DNA of 64,000 nt from Hyphomicrobiales bacterium. GTDB taxonomy: Bacteria; Pseudomonadota; Alphaproteobacteria; Rhizobiales; Rhizobiaceae. The translations under genes were made by a program, and so were the position numbers. Below are positions 26,992-35,332 of this stretch, piece by piece. Numbering within the stretch: position 1 is the stretch's first letter; every line of letters begins with the position of its first letter. The notes below the pieces were generated by a model. That model had not been told where the DNA came from. It saw only the letters and a list, made by a program, of their open reading frames with translations, and did not search any database. The stretch is taken from assembly GCA_900469475.1 (NCBI GenBank), contig UBXG01000006.1, forward strand, positions 224,820 to 288,819. The letters run 5' to 3'.

Positions 26992-27787
26992 GACGCGCCT
27001 CGAAGAAATCGGCCGTGAAATCGGCCACCTGACGGTGCTGTCGGTCGACATGGATCATGTGGTAGCTGTCCGTGATCCATTTCAGTTCGTGCGGAGCGCC
27101 GATATGCTCGGAAATGTAGCGGGCATGCTTCGGGCTGGCGAGATCGTCATCCTCGGCATGCAGGATCAGCGTCGGCGTCTGCATCCGCGGCAACAGGCTG
27201 CGAAGAGCCTTGCCCAGCCGGTGCATCTCTACCAGACCTTTGCCCGGGAATTTTTCCAAAACGCCTTCGCTCGCCATGCCTTCGATCAGCCGACGCATGC
27301 GCTCGTCCTTTATCCCGAGCGAGGTCGTCTCGCTGAAGTTCAGCCGATCGAGGAACGGAACGCGCGACAGCCAGCCGATCTGGGAGGCCAGCAGCGGATA
27401 GTAGAAGGGAACGTCCCAGCCGTCATAACTGAAGCAGGGAGAATAGATCGCCACCGCGCTGATGGTTTTCTTCTGCTGTTCGGCGGCCAGCATCGCCAGC
27501 TTGCCACCGACGCAGATGCCGGCCGCAAAGACTTCCTGCGTTCTGGATGCAAGAAATTCCGATGCGCTGACGACAGAGGCTAGCCAGTCTTCCCAGCTCG
27601 TTCCGCGCAGGGTCTTTGCATCGACGCCATGGCCTGCGAGCAACGGCGCATAGATGCTGTAGCCCCTGCGGTTGAGGTGACGGGCCACCAGCTTCATTTC
27701 GGCCGGCGCTCCCGTCAGACCGTGAATCAGAAGAACGCCTTTGCCGTTTGAGCCTTCCATGAAGAAGCTCAATTCGTCAGCTTTCAT
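26972..27787 (-). CDS. Alpha/beta hydrolase with Cys at the nucleophile position
   Basis: A 271-residue single-domain hydrolase resembling Est30-type carboxylesterases: oxyanion region LLIHGLTGAPAEM, nucleophile elbow AAGICVGGKLAML, acid in LILHAEDDDLASPKHA and His in DSYHMIHVD. The residue expected to be Ser (G-x-S-x-G) is Cys92, as in dienelactone hydrolase. It may be a thioesterase or acyl-transferring enzyme rather than a classic esterase. The ATG at 27787 overlaps the desaturase stop by 11 bp, so translation is coupled. Confidence 0.85.
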   Translation of the reverse strand: MKADELSFFMEGSNGKGVLLIHGLTGAPAEMKLVARHLNRRGYSIYAPLLAGHGVDAKTLRGTSWEDWLASVVSASEFLASRTQEVFAAGICVGGKLAMLAAEQQKKTISAVAIYSPCFSYDGWDVPFYYPLLASQIGWLSRVPFLDRLNFSETTSLGIKDERMRRLIEGMASEGVLEKFPGKGLVEMHRLGKALRSLLPRMQTPTLILHAEDDDLASPKHARYISEHIGAPHELKWITDSYHMIHVDRQHRQVADFTADFFEARHVAAAA

Positions 27788-28649
27788 GAGACAGCTCCGA
27801 CTGCCGATTTTCCTTGGCCATAAAACCAAGAGCATGGCAGGTGCTGATCACATGCGTGCCATTCTTTTCCTGCTCGTCCTTGATCTGCTCATGCAGCGCC
27901 TGGAGTTTCGTCCAGTGGGTCCGCGGGCGATAATGGTGCTCCGCATGATAGCCGTTGCCGAACCAGAGCCAGTTGTAGAAGGATTTGTGGCTCGAAACGC
28001 CCCAGGCGATCGGCTCGTCCGGATCGCCGTTCAGATGTTCGTAGTAGCCGTTCAGCGACGACAGGCAATTGCCGATATAATAGAACGGCACGAAGAACAG
28101 CACCGCCTTCCAGTCGTAGACAAGCGCGAGTGCGGCAAGGCCCAGGAAGAAATAGAGTTCGAACCGTCCCCAGGCCGCATCGAAGGGGCGGTTGCGGGCG
28201 ATCGCCTTGTGGATGTCGCCGAGGCTGTCGCGGAAGAAGCTCAGAAACGTGTAGGACCAGACGTTTTCCGGCTGGCCGTCGCGGCCGTGGCGATAGATCG
28301 ACAGCAGATCGATAGTGTCGCCTTTCTCATCCGGCCGGTCGCTGTTGCCGGAATGGTGGCGCATATGCACCCAATGATAATAGGTCTGCGAGAAACCGAT
28401 CGCGACCGATTCCAGCAGGCTGAAACCGTAGTTCATCCAGCGCGGCTTGAAATAGGGCGTATGGATGAAGTTGTGCGATATGCTGTTGATGTTCCAGGAG
28501 ATGGAAACGGCATAAAGGCAGCCAAGAATGGCCGAAAGCCAAAGCGGCCGGCTTTCGAAGCCGACGATCAGATAGACATCGAAGGCGAGATGGGCGACAG
28601 CGGCCAGAACCGGTGCCAGATCCCATCGGGTGTGCGCAAAGATTTTCAT
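27777..28649 (-). CDS. Membrane fatty acid desaturase
   Basis: A 290-residue integral membrane di-iron enzyme with all three His boxes: HNFIH (59-63), HMRHH (95-99) and HAEHH (235-239), separated by hydrophobic hairpins. These enzymes introduce a double bond or hydroxyl into an acyl or alkyl chain using O2 and an electron donor. The ATG at 28649 shares an ATGA overlap with the upstream stop. The downstream cfa gene could act on a double bond made here; that link is inferred. Confidence 0.9.
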   Translation of the reverse strand: MKIFAHTRWDLAPVLAAVAHLAFDVYLIVGFESRPLWLSAILGCLYAVSISWNINSISHNFIHTPYFKPRWMNYGFSLLESVAIGFSQTYYHWVHMRHHSGNSDRPDEKGDTIDLLSIYRHGRDGQPENVWSYTFLSFFRDSLGDIHKAIARNRPFDAAWGRFELYFFLGLAALALVYDWKAVLFFVPFYYIGNCLSSLNGYYEHLNGDPDEPIAWGVSSHKSFYNWLWFGNGYHAEHHYRPRTHWTKLQALHEQIKDEQEKNGTHVISTCHALGFMAKENRQSELSHES

Positions 28650-28999
28650 AGTCCTGTAACTCCCACGCAAGCCACACCGGCGGTGACGAGGAACACGCCC
28701 GTCGCGTGGCGCAGGTTGATGTTTTCCTTGAAGATGACGGCGCCGGCGAGCACGATGACCACATAGCTCAACGCCATCAGCGGAAAGGCGATGGTCAGGG
28801 GGACGCGCTCCAGAACGGCCGTCCAGGCGAAAAGCTCAACGGCCCAGAACAGAATGCCGAGCCAGGTGATCGGCTTGGCCAGCGCCGAAAGCAGGGCGCC
28901 TTCGCCGGCCGTTTGCTTAAAGCAAACTTCGCGGGCCGTCTCCGCGAGTATGCAGAATAGGATCAGTCCCAGCATGGGAAGTGTCAAGCTGCCAGTCAT
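28646..28999 (-). CDS. Half-size DMT (EamA/SMR-like) membrane subunit A
   Basis: A 117-residue four-helix protein starting MTGSLTLPMLGLILFCILAE, with later segments LGILFWAVELFAWTAVLERV, AFPLMALSYVVIVLAGAVIF and ATGVFLVTAGVACVGVTGL. It is the size of ArnE, ArnF and EmrE and paralogous in layout to the 142-residue subunit at 25415. The true start is the ATG at 28999, which overlaps the arginase-like gene stop (ATGA); the frame's upstream extension to 29257 lies inside that gene. It is inferred to pair with subunit B. Confidence 0.82.
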   Translation of the reverse strand: MTGSLTLPMLGLILFCILAETAREVCFKQTAGEGALLSALAKPITWLGILFWAVELFAWTAVLERVPLTIAFPLMALSYVVIVLAGAVIFKENINLRHATGVFLVTAGVACVGVTGL

Positions 29000-29949
29000 T
29001 CCATGTACTCCGCCAGCACCTCCAGCAGCGCATGATTGGCTGCGCTGTTGATGTTTCTCATCGTTTCGGCGCCCTGGCGCATACGCGGCTGATCGATGAA
29101 GATCTCCGCGCGCTTCATGAACTGCATCCGAAGACTGCCAGCATAACTCGGGGTCGAATAATCCCCGATGACATCGGCGCCGATGATACGGTGACGGCTG
29201 CCGATTTCGCTGATGAGGGAGAGGAGATAGGGCAGCCGCATGCGGCCCTGATCCCAATTGGTAACGGCATCGTCGGCGGCCAGCACGTCCTTGTCGATCG
29301 TCACATAGACCGCCTCGGTGCGAATACGGCTGAGCATGTGATCGATGAAATTTTCCTCGCCGATTTCGGCGATCGACTTCCAGTGCAGTGCCCCCCCTTC
29401 CTGGCGGTAGCTGGCGCCATTGCCATAATCGGCTAGGACGCGGCTCGGCGGATGTTCGTAAGGGTAGAGTTCCAGCTTGCCGTCGCCGAGCCAGTGCAGA
29501 TTGGCCCCCTTGCGCTCCGGGCTGCGAAGATCATGGCTACAGACGCCGATCGTGATGACCTTCTGGATGCTGGGATTGGCAAGTGCGCTGTTGACCCAGG
29601 AGCCGCAGTGCAGTCCGCCGTCGAACTTGACCCAATCCGGATGATTGTCGAAATGGATCAGCGTGGCCGCACTGGACTGCCGCTCGAGCGCGTCGTCGAG
29701 CAGCAGGGCGGTGATATGATGGAAATCACCGGAGCCCATGAAGCACAATTGCGGCGTCTTGCCCGTCGCAGGCCTGTTCTTGACGATCTCGCGGCTGAGA
29801 TCGTCAAGAGCACCCTGCTTGCTCCACAGCCGAACCTGCTGGCCGGCATTCTTGCCGAAGTACTGGTACGCGCCTGCGAATTTGCACGCGCGTACGAAGT
29901 CGGGCTGCAACTCCAAAGCATCATCGAGATGAAGAAGCAGCAGTTGCAC
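28996..29949 (-). CDS. Arginase/ureohydrolase-fold enzyme
   Basis: A 317-residue protein with the metal-binding pattern of ureohydrolases in order: GSGDFHH (72-78), DNHPD (101-105, corresponding to D-A-H-x-D) and TIDKDVL (218-223, the D-x-D pair) followed by Asp226 and Asp227. Family members hydrolyse arginine, agmatine, guanidinobutyrate or formimino compounds to an amine plus urea or formamide. The N-terminus is divergent and the substrate cannot be assigned. It begins four bases after the aminotransferase stop. Confidence 0.8.
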   Translation of the reverse strand: MQLLLLHLDDALELQPDFVRACKFAGAYQYFGKNAGQQVRLWSKQGALDDLSREIVKNRPATGKTPQLCFMGSGDFHHITALLLDDALERQSSAATLIHFDNHPDWVKFDGGLHCGSWVNSALANPSIQKVITIGVCSHDLRSPERKGANLHWLGDGKLELYPYEHPPSRVLADYGNGASYRQEGGALHWKSIAEIGEENFIDHMLSRIRTEAVYVTIDKDVLAADDAVTNWDQGRMRLPYLLSLISEIGSRHRIIGADVIGDYSTPSYAGSLRMQFMKRAEIFIDQPRMRQGAETMRNINSAANHALLEVLAEYME

Positions 29950-29953
29950 CGTC

Positions 29954-31372
29954 TTATCTCCGGGCCGCGCGCGTCAGAAGCTGATCGAGAAGCGCAAGCG
30001 CCAGATCGATCTCTTCGCGGGTGATGAGCAGGTTCGGAGCAAACGTGATGACGTTCTTGTGGTAGCCGCCGACGTCAAGCACCAGGCCATAGGTCCTGCC
30101 GCCGACTTGAAGGTCGCCCTTCATGCCTTCGTCGCACATCCAGTCCAACGTCGCCTTGTCCGGCGTGTAGCTGTCGTCCTTGCAGATTTCCATGCGCAGG
30201 GCGAGACCGAGACCATCGACCTCGCCGACGGTAGCGTGGCGCTTCTGCAGCTGCTTCAGCCCGTCGAGGAAATGTGCGCCCTTTTCCATGATCGCAGCGC
30301 CGAAATCCTGCTCTTCCAGCATCTTCATCGTTTCGAGCGCAACAGCAGTCCCCATCGGGTTGCTGGCGAAGGTCGAATGCGTGGAGCCGGGAGGGAAGAT
30401 CTCCGGATTGATCATCTCTTCGCGAGCCCAGACACCGGAAAGCGGGTTGAGGCCGTTGGTGATCGCCTTGCCGAAGATCAGCGCATCCGGCGAAACGCCG
30501 AAATGCTCGATCGACCAGAGCTTGCCGGTGCGGTAGACGCCCATCTGGATTTCGTCGACGATGAGCAGGATGCCGTGATCATCGAGCACCTTCTTCAGTT
30601 CGACGAAGAAGTTCATCGGCGGAATGACATAGCCGCCCGTGCCCTGGATCGGCTCGATATAGAAGGCCGCATATTCGGACTTGCCGGCCTTCGGGTCCCA
30701 GACGCCGTTATATTCGCTCTCGAACAACCGGGCGAACTTCTGGACGCAATAATGTCCGTATTCTTCCTTCGACATGCCCTTCGGGCCGCGGAAGTAATAG
30801 GGAAATTCAACGAATTGGGCGCGATCGCCGAAATGGCCGTAGCGGCGGCGATAGCGATAGCTCGAGGTGATCGCCGAAGCGCCGAGCGTGCGGCCGTGAT
30901 AGCCGCCCTCGAAGGCGAACATCAGGCTCTTGCCGCCGGTGTAATTGCGCACGAGCTTCAGTGAATCCTCGACGGCCTGCGAGCCGCCGACGTTGAAATG
31001 GACGCGGCCCTTGTGACCGAACTTGCGTTCCGCATCCTGGGCGATCATCGCCGCAAGCTCCACCTTTTCGCGGTGCAGATATTGCGAGGCGACCTGCGGG
31101 AGACGGTCGAGCTGGCGGTGCGCGGCCTCGTTCAGGCGCTCGTTGCGATAGCCGAAATTGACGGCGGAATACCACATCTGCAGATCGAGGAACGGCGTCC
31201 CGGTCCGATCGTAGACATAGGAGCCTTCGCATTCTTCGAAGAATTTCGGCTTGTCCATATAGTGAACCGTGTCGCCATGGGAGCAATAGATCTCCTCAAG
31301 CGCGCGCAATTCCTCTTCGGAGCGGACGGACTCGGTCTCACCGCTGAAGGCTTCGGCTACATTCGTTTTCAT
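29954..31372 (-). CDS. Class III PLP-dependent aminotransferase
   Basis: A 472-residue fold-type I aminotransferase. Family blocks: HFNVGGSQAVEDSLKLVRNY, FEGGYHGRTLGASAIT (phosphate-binding loop), AAFYIEPIQGTGGY, LLIVDEIQMGVYRTGKLW with the ring-nitrogen Asp273, and FGKAITNGLNPLSG with the PLP Lys302. Class III enzymes usually act on omega-amino groups such as GABA, ornithine, putrescine or lysine. The arginase-fold enzyme next to it suggests a basic amino acid or polyamine substrate, but this is inference. It starts 20 bp after the HAD phosphatase gene. Confidence 0.92.
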   Translation of the reverse strand: MKTNVAEAFSGETESVRSEEELRALEEIYCSHGDTVHYMDKPKFFEECEGSYVYDRTGTPFLDLQMWYSAVNFGYRNERLNEAAHRQLDRLPQVASQYLHREKVELAAMIAQDAERKFGHKGRVHFNVGGSQAVEDSLKLVRNYTGGKSLMFAFEGGYHGRTLGASAITSSYRYRRRYGHFGDRAQFVEFPYYFRGPKGMSKEEYGHYCVQKFARLFESEYNGVWDPKAGKSEYAAFYIEPIQGTGGYVIPPMNFFVELKKVLDDHGILLIVDEIQMGVYRTGKLWSIEHFGVSPDALIFGKAITNGLNPLSGVWAREEMINPEIFPPGSTHSTFASNPMGTAVALETMKMLEEQDFGAAIMEKGAHFLDGLKQLQKRHATVGEVDGLGLALRMEICKDDSYTPDKATLDWMCDEGMKGDLQVGGRTYGLVLDVGGYHKNVITFAPNLLITREEIDLALALLDQLLTRAARR

Positions 31373-31392
31373 TCAATGCCTCTCGGTCTGTT

Positions 31393-32076
31393 TTACGCTG
31401 TCTTGAAATGCGGCAGCGTACGGGAGCGTCGCTCGACGCTCGGGAGAACGGCTTCCATCTTTGGAAGCAGGTCGGAAAAGTCTGCGAAACCGACATAGGG
31501 AATGCCGTTTTCCTCGCAGTAATCGACAAGCTTGGCCTTGGCGAAAACGAGGTCGACCTTGTCGGAAACGCAGAAGTCGCTTCGCCCGTCGCCGATGTAG
31601 ACCTGAAGGTCGTTGCTATCGACGACGCGGCATTTGCAGACACCGGCGCCGGATACGCAGCCGGTTGCCGTAAACGGCGGAAATAGCGAATAGGACTCGC
31701 GGCCCTGGGAAACGCTGCAGGTCAGCACATTGGCGACGATCGGCAGGCCCTCGATGCCATGACGCGCCAGGATGCGCCGGATAAAATAATCCACACCATC
31801 GCTGACGATCGTTACAGGCAATTCGCCGCGACGGCAGAAGGACAGGAAAGCCTCGAAGCCGGGATCGATCGCCAGCGTATCGAGAAACCGGTCGAGCTCG
31901 CCTCTATTTGCTTCGATGAGAGCGATCTGCCGGCGCATGCATTCGCCGGAGCCGATCTGCCCCTGCTTCCACAACTGCTCGATATCTTCCCACTCGGAAC
32001 CGGCGAAACGGGTTAGCACCATATCCGTCGCGTCTTCGATGGATATGGTTCCATCAAAATCGCAAAACACCTGCAT
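31393..32076 (-). CDS. HAD-superfamily phosphatase (MtnX/SerB-like)
   Basis: A 227-residue phosphatase beginning MQVFCDFDGTIS, with nucleophile Asp6 and Asp8, then TIVSDGVDYFI (motif II Ser) and YIGDGRSDFC (motif III/IV acidic pair). Overall it resembles MtnX, which dephosphorylates an enolase product in methionine salvage, and phosphoserine phosphatases; no other salvage genes are nearby, so the substrate is probably different. It is the first gene of the nine-gene operon, with AAGGGG before its ATG. Confidence 0.87.
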   Translation of the reverse strand: MQVFCDFDGTISIEDATDMVLTRFAGSEWEDIEQLWKQGQIGSGECMRRQIALIEANRGELDRFLDTLAIDPGFEAFLSFCRRGELPVTIVSDGVDYFIRRILARHGIEGLPIVANVLTCSVSQGRESYSLFPPFTATGCVSGAGVCKCRVVDSNDLQVYIGDGRSDFCVSDKVDLVFAKAKLVDYCEENGIPYVGFADFSDLLPKMEAVLPSVERRSRTLPHFKTA

Positions 32077-32096
32077 GAAATACCCCTTCGCCTTAT

Positions 32097-32113
32097 CTTA
32101 AGTTGCGTCTAAC
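32097..32113 (+). promoter_or_regulatory. Possible PmrA/QseB-type box upstream of the nine-gene operon
   Basis: CTTAAG-TTGCG-TCTAAC resembles the CTTAAG-N5-CTTAAG direct repeat recognised by PmrA/QseB response regulators: one half perfect, the other 4 of 6. It lies about 20 bp before the HAD gene and downstream of genes for a PmrA/QseB-like system. The short distance to the start codon weakens the call. Confidence 0.3.
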
Positions 32114-32179
32114 AACCTCAGATGAGCCGGGCATGAGCGGAAAATGATGCGAAAATGAAAAACGACGAGGCCGTGAGTT

Positions 32180-33556
32180 TTAGCTGAGCGGCAATCTCAA
32201 ATCGACCTGGAGACCGCTACCCAGACGGGACGAAGAGAGATCGACGGTTGCCGAAAGGCGGTCCGCAGTATCCGCGACGATGGCAAGCCCAAGTCCAGCC
32301 CCTTCGGTATGCAGCGTATGGAGGCGGTAGAAGCGCTGGAACACCGCTTCCCTTTCATGCGGCGGAATGCCGGGGCCGCTGTCGCTGATCGAAATGCAGG
32401 CAGAGCCATCCTCCGAGGCGATAGAAACTTTGATTTCCCCTCCCGCAGGCGTATATTTGATCGCATTGTCGAGCAGATTGGTGACGAGCATGCGCAGCAG
32501 CGCCTCATCGGTTCTGACCTGGATCGCCTCATCGCCTTCCAGCACGACGTCGAGCTCGCGGCTGGTAATGATATTGCCGAGCTCGGCAATGAGCGACGCC
32601 ATCCAGTGATAAAGCTCGATCGACGTGAGATTAAGGGGGTGGTGACTGACCCTGGCGAGCCGCAGCAGCTGTTCGATAAGATGAATGGTGCGGTTATTGC
32701 TGGCCACGAGATCGGAAACGATCGCCTGCCGCTCCTGATCACTGTCGCTGTTTTCGAGCATCCGCAAAAGCAGCTTCACGCTCGCCTGGGGCGTACGCAG
32801 CTGATGCGCAGCAAGATCGGAGAAGCGCCGCTCCAGCGTCAGCGACTGGCCGAGCTTTTCCAGCAGCTGGTTGATCGACCGACCAAGCGGCAACAGATCG
32901 CGCGGCAGCTCTTCAACGGGGATAGCCGAGAGATCATCCGGCGATCGCGTGCGGATCTGCCGCACCAGCCCATGAATCGTGCGCAGGCCGCTATTGATGC
33001 CGAGCCAGATGAGAAAGCCGATGACCGGCACCAGCATCAGCAGCGGAAAAAACAGATTGAGGAGAATGTTGGAGACGAGCGTTTCGCGAAGCGCAATCTT
33101 TTCGCCGAGTTCGATCACAATGGTCGTGTTCGGGATCGGCAGCGAATAGACACGCCATTCGTCGCCGCCATAGGTCAGCGTGGTAAAACCCACCTTCTGC
33201 TGCGGGACGTCGGAGAGAAAGGCCGTGCTGCTATAGAAGCGGATATTGCCGTCGACCCAGGCGCGGAACATATGCGCATCGGCATAGTCATCAGCGTCTT
33301 CGTTGAAAGCCAGCTGATTGTCCATGTTGAAGTCGATATCGTCGATCTGCTTGGCGCCATGGTCGGGATTCTTCTCCAGCGGCCGACGCAGCAGGCTCCA
33401 GATCACGTTCGCATCGTCGATGAGCTGGGCATCGTAGATATTGTTGATTTCCCGCGTTGCGCTGTTGAAGGCGAAGGCGGCGATCACGACGATCGTCACC
33501 ACGACGACCGGCGCGATGCGCAGAAACAGCTTGCGGGTAAGCGTGGAATTGTTCAT
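32180..33556 (-). CDS. Sensor histidine kinase (QseC/PmrB-like)
   Basis: A 458-residue kinase: TM1 (about 11-31), periplasmic sensor of about 135 residues, TM2 (about 165-188), HAMP, then the H-box DLAAHQLRTPQASVK with His251, N-box LLDNAIKYTP, and G boxes SDSGPGIPP and GAGLGLAI. The periplasmic domain has several Asp-rich stretches (DDIDFNMDNQ, NEDADDYADA), which in PmrB/QseC-type sensors can bind metals or cations; this is only suggestive. Its ATG overlaps the regulator's stop as ATGA, so it is coupled to the response regulator. The metabolic operon begins 103 bp after its stop. Confidence 0.92.
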   Translation of the reverse strand: MNNSTLTRKLFLRIAPVVVVTIVVIAAFAFNSATREINNIYDAQLIDDANVIWSLLRRPLEKNPDHGAKQIDDIDFNMDNQLAFNEDADDYADAHMFRAWVDGNIRFYSSTAFLSDVPQQKVGFTTLTYGGDEWRVYSLPIPNTTIVIELGEKIALRETLVSNILLNLFFPLLMLVPVIGFLIWLGINSGLRTIHGLVRQIRTRSPDDLSAIPVEELPRDLLPLGRSINQLLEKLGQSLTLERRFSDLAAHQLRTPQASVKLLLRMLENSDSDQERQAIVSDLVASNNRTIHLIEQLLRLARVSHHPLNLTSIELYHWMASLIAELGNIITSRELDVVLEGDEAIQVRTDEALLRMLVTNLLDNAIKYTPAGGEIKVSIASEDGSACISISDSGPGIPPHEREAVFQRFYRLHTLHTEGAGLGLAIVADTADRLSATVDLSSSRLGSGLQVDLRLPLS

Positions 33557-34209
33557 CGCTCGATCATGTAGCCGACGCCGCGGATCGACTTGATGAAATC
33601 GGTGCCGAGCTTCTTGCGCAGATTGTAGATCGTCACTTCGATCGTATTGCTCTCGACGGTGTTTTCCGCGTCATAGAGCGCATATTCAATATCGTTCTTC
33701 GTCACGTATCGGCCGCTGCGCTCCATGAGCAGCTTCAGCAGATGAAATTCTTTCGCCGTGGTATGGACCTGCACATTGTCCTTGCGAGCCACCATGGCCG
33801 AGGGGTCGACCTCCACGTCGCCGCAGCGGATGACGCTTTCGGTCCGCCCGTCACGCCGGCGGATGAGCGCGCGCAGCCGCGCCAGCAGCTCGTCGAGATC
33901 GAACGGCTTGACCAGATAGTCGTCGGCGCCCTCATCCAGACCCTCGACCTTCTGGCGCACGGAATCCATCGCCGTCAGCAGCAGCACGGGAACGGAATTT
34001 CCCCGCTGCCGGATGCGCCGCAGCACCTCCATGCCGCTTAGCTGCGGCAGATTGATATCGAGCACGATCGCCGCAAAATGCGAATGCGCCGCCGCTTCGA
34101 GGCCGGATTCGCCGTCGCGCATCCAGTCGACGCCGTAAGCGTGCTTTTCCAGCGCCTTCTTCAGCGACGAGCCCAGGATATTGTCGTCTTCAACAAGCAG
34201 AACGCGCAC
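33553..34209 (-). CDS. OmpR-family response regulator (QseB/PmrA-like)
   Basis: A 218-residue regulator: receiver domain with LLVEDDNILGSSL, phospho-Asp51 in LDINLPQLSG, Lys in DYLVKPFDLDELLARLRAL, then a winged-helix output domain (AKEFHLLKLLMERSGRYVTK, NTIEVTIYNLRKKL). The conserved start is a GTG at 34209 with AGG nine bases upstream; an ATG at 34269 would add 20 unconserved residues. It precedes its kinase with an ATGA overlap. QseB/PmrA relatives often control surface-lipid modification, which fits the downstream operon. Confidence 0.92.
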   Translation of the reverse strand: MRVLLVEDDNILGSSLKKALEKHAYGVDWMRDGESGLEAAAHSHFAAIVLDINLPQLSGMEVLRRIRQRGNSVPVLLLTAMDSVRQKVEGLDEGADDYLVKPFDLDELLARLRALIRRRDGRTESVIRCGDVEVDPSAMVARKDNVQVHTTAKEFHLLKLLMERSGRYVTKNDIEYALYDAENTVESNTIEVTIYNLRKKLGTDFIKSIRGVGYMIER

Positions 34210-34371
34210 GACCGACCTCACGTAGCGGTGTATTCCAAAGCGGATGTGAGCCGCAATTGGAGCGACCATGTGGCAAAGCTATGACGGATATTTTCCGCCT
34301 GGCAAGAGTTCCAGGAAAAGACGGCACTCCTGCAGGTGGCTCGGAGGAACGGTTTTGCGCCGAATATGGCC

Positions 34372-35229
34372 TCATTGCTGCGTCGCCATCAGGCATTCCG
34401 CAAGACAGATTGCAGCTGGCGTGCTCTCCTGCGGCTGCAATATCCCTATCTCGCGATAAAACCCCGGTTCGGATAAGGGCACCATGCGGATCGGCGCCAC
34501 CGGAGGAGGGCTGCCGTCGACAACAGGCAGAAGCGCCACCCCGAGCCCATGCCCGACCAATGCGGCAATCCCGGCGATATCGTCGACCTCCACCGATTCA
34601 CGCGGAACGATCGAATGCGATCGCAGGAAGCGGTCGACCTGCCGCCCTCCGAAAGAGCTGCGATCATAGCGGATGAAGGGCTGCTCGCGCAGCAGCGTCC
34701 GCCAATCATCGCCCTGCAGCTTTTCGGGAACCGCAAGCACGTAGGGCTCGCGCACCAGGGGCCGCCAGATGAGATTCTTGGGCAAGCCGAAGGGTGGTTC
34801 GATGAGCACGGCAAGATCGAGTTCGCCGGCATCGAGCAGGTCGAGCAAATGCAGAGAGACCCCTGGGACAACGCGGAGATGATGATTTGCGAATCGCAGA
34901 CGGAAGGGGCCGAGAGCGCGGGCAAGCAACGCCGATTGAACGGAAGCAATTGCGCCGACGCGCAGCTCGCCGCCCGAAGCCTCGTCGACGGGATCGGCGA
35001 TGTGCTCGAACATCGCGATAATGCTCTTGGCGCGCTCGAGCGTTCTAAGCCCGGCAGCATTCAGTGTCGCGGAGCGGCCCGTTCGCTCGAACAGTTTAAT
35101 GCCAAGCCTTTCCTCAAGCCGCTTCATCTGTCCGCTGACGGCGGCCTGCGTCAGGCCAATCCGATCCCCCGCCGCAGCAAACGTTCCAAAGCGGGCGATA
35201 GCCACAAGAGTTTGAAGTTCCGCAATCAT
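34372..35229 (-). CDS. LysR-family transcriptional regulator
   Basis: A 285-residue LysR protein with [23 protein letters not shown] and an effector domain that includes [20 protein letters not shown] and [14 protein letters not shown]. Its start at 35229 is about 100 bp from the divergent VOC-protein gene at 35333, its most likely target. The gap is A/T rich, with many T and A runs, suggesting a promoter-rich operator region. Confidence 0.9.
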   Translation of the reverse strand: MIAELQTLVAIARFGTFAAAGDRIGLTQAAVSGQMKRLEERLGIKLFERTGRSATLNAAGLRTLERAKSIIAMFEHIADPVDEASGGELRVGAIASVQSALLARALGPFRLRFANHHLRVVPGVSLHLLDLLDAGELDLAVLIEPPFGLPKNLIWRPLVREPYVLAVPEKLQGDDWRTLLREQPFIRYDRSSFGGRQVDRFLRSHSIVPRESVEVDDIAGIAALVGHGLGVALLPVVDGSPPPVAPIRMVPLSEPGFYREIGILQPQESTPAAICLAECLMATQQ

Positions 35230-35332
35230 GATTCATAAATTTTCCTGTATCTCAACATCACAATATACCATTTTTCATAGAGAAAAATGTATCTTATTCA
35301 TGGCTGCATCACTTCGCTTCTTGGAGACGATC

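Noticed and set aside
31393..32076. Methionine-salvage assignment (mtnX) for the HAD phosphatase
   Set aside because: The resemblance is real, but no other salvage genes are nearby and it heads an unrelated operon, so only a general phosphatase call is given.
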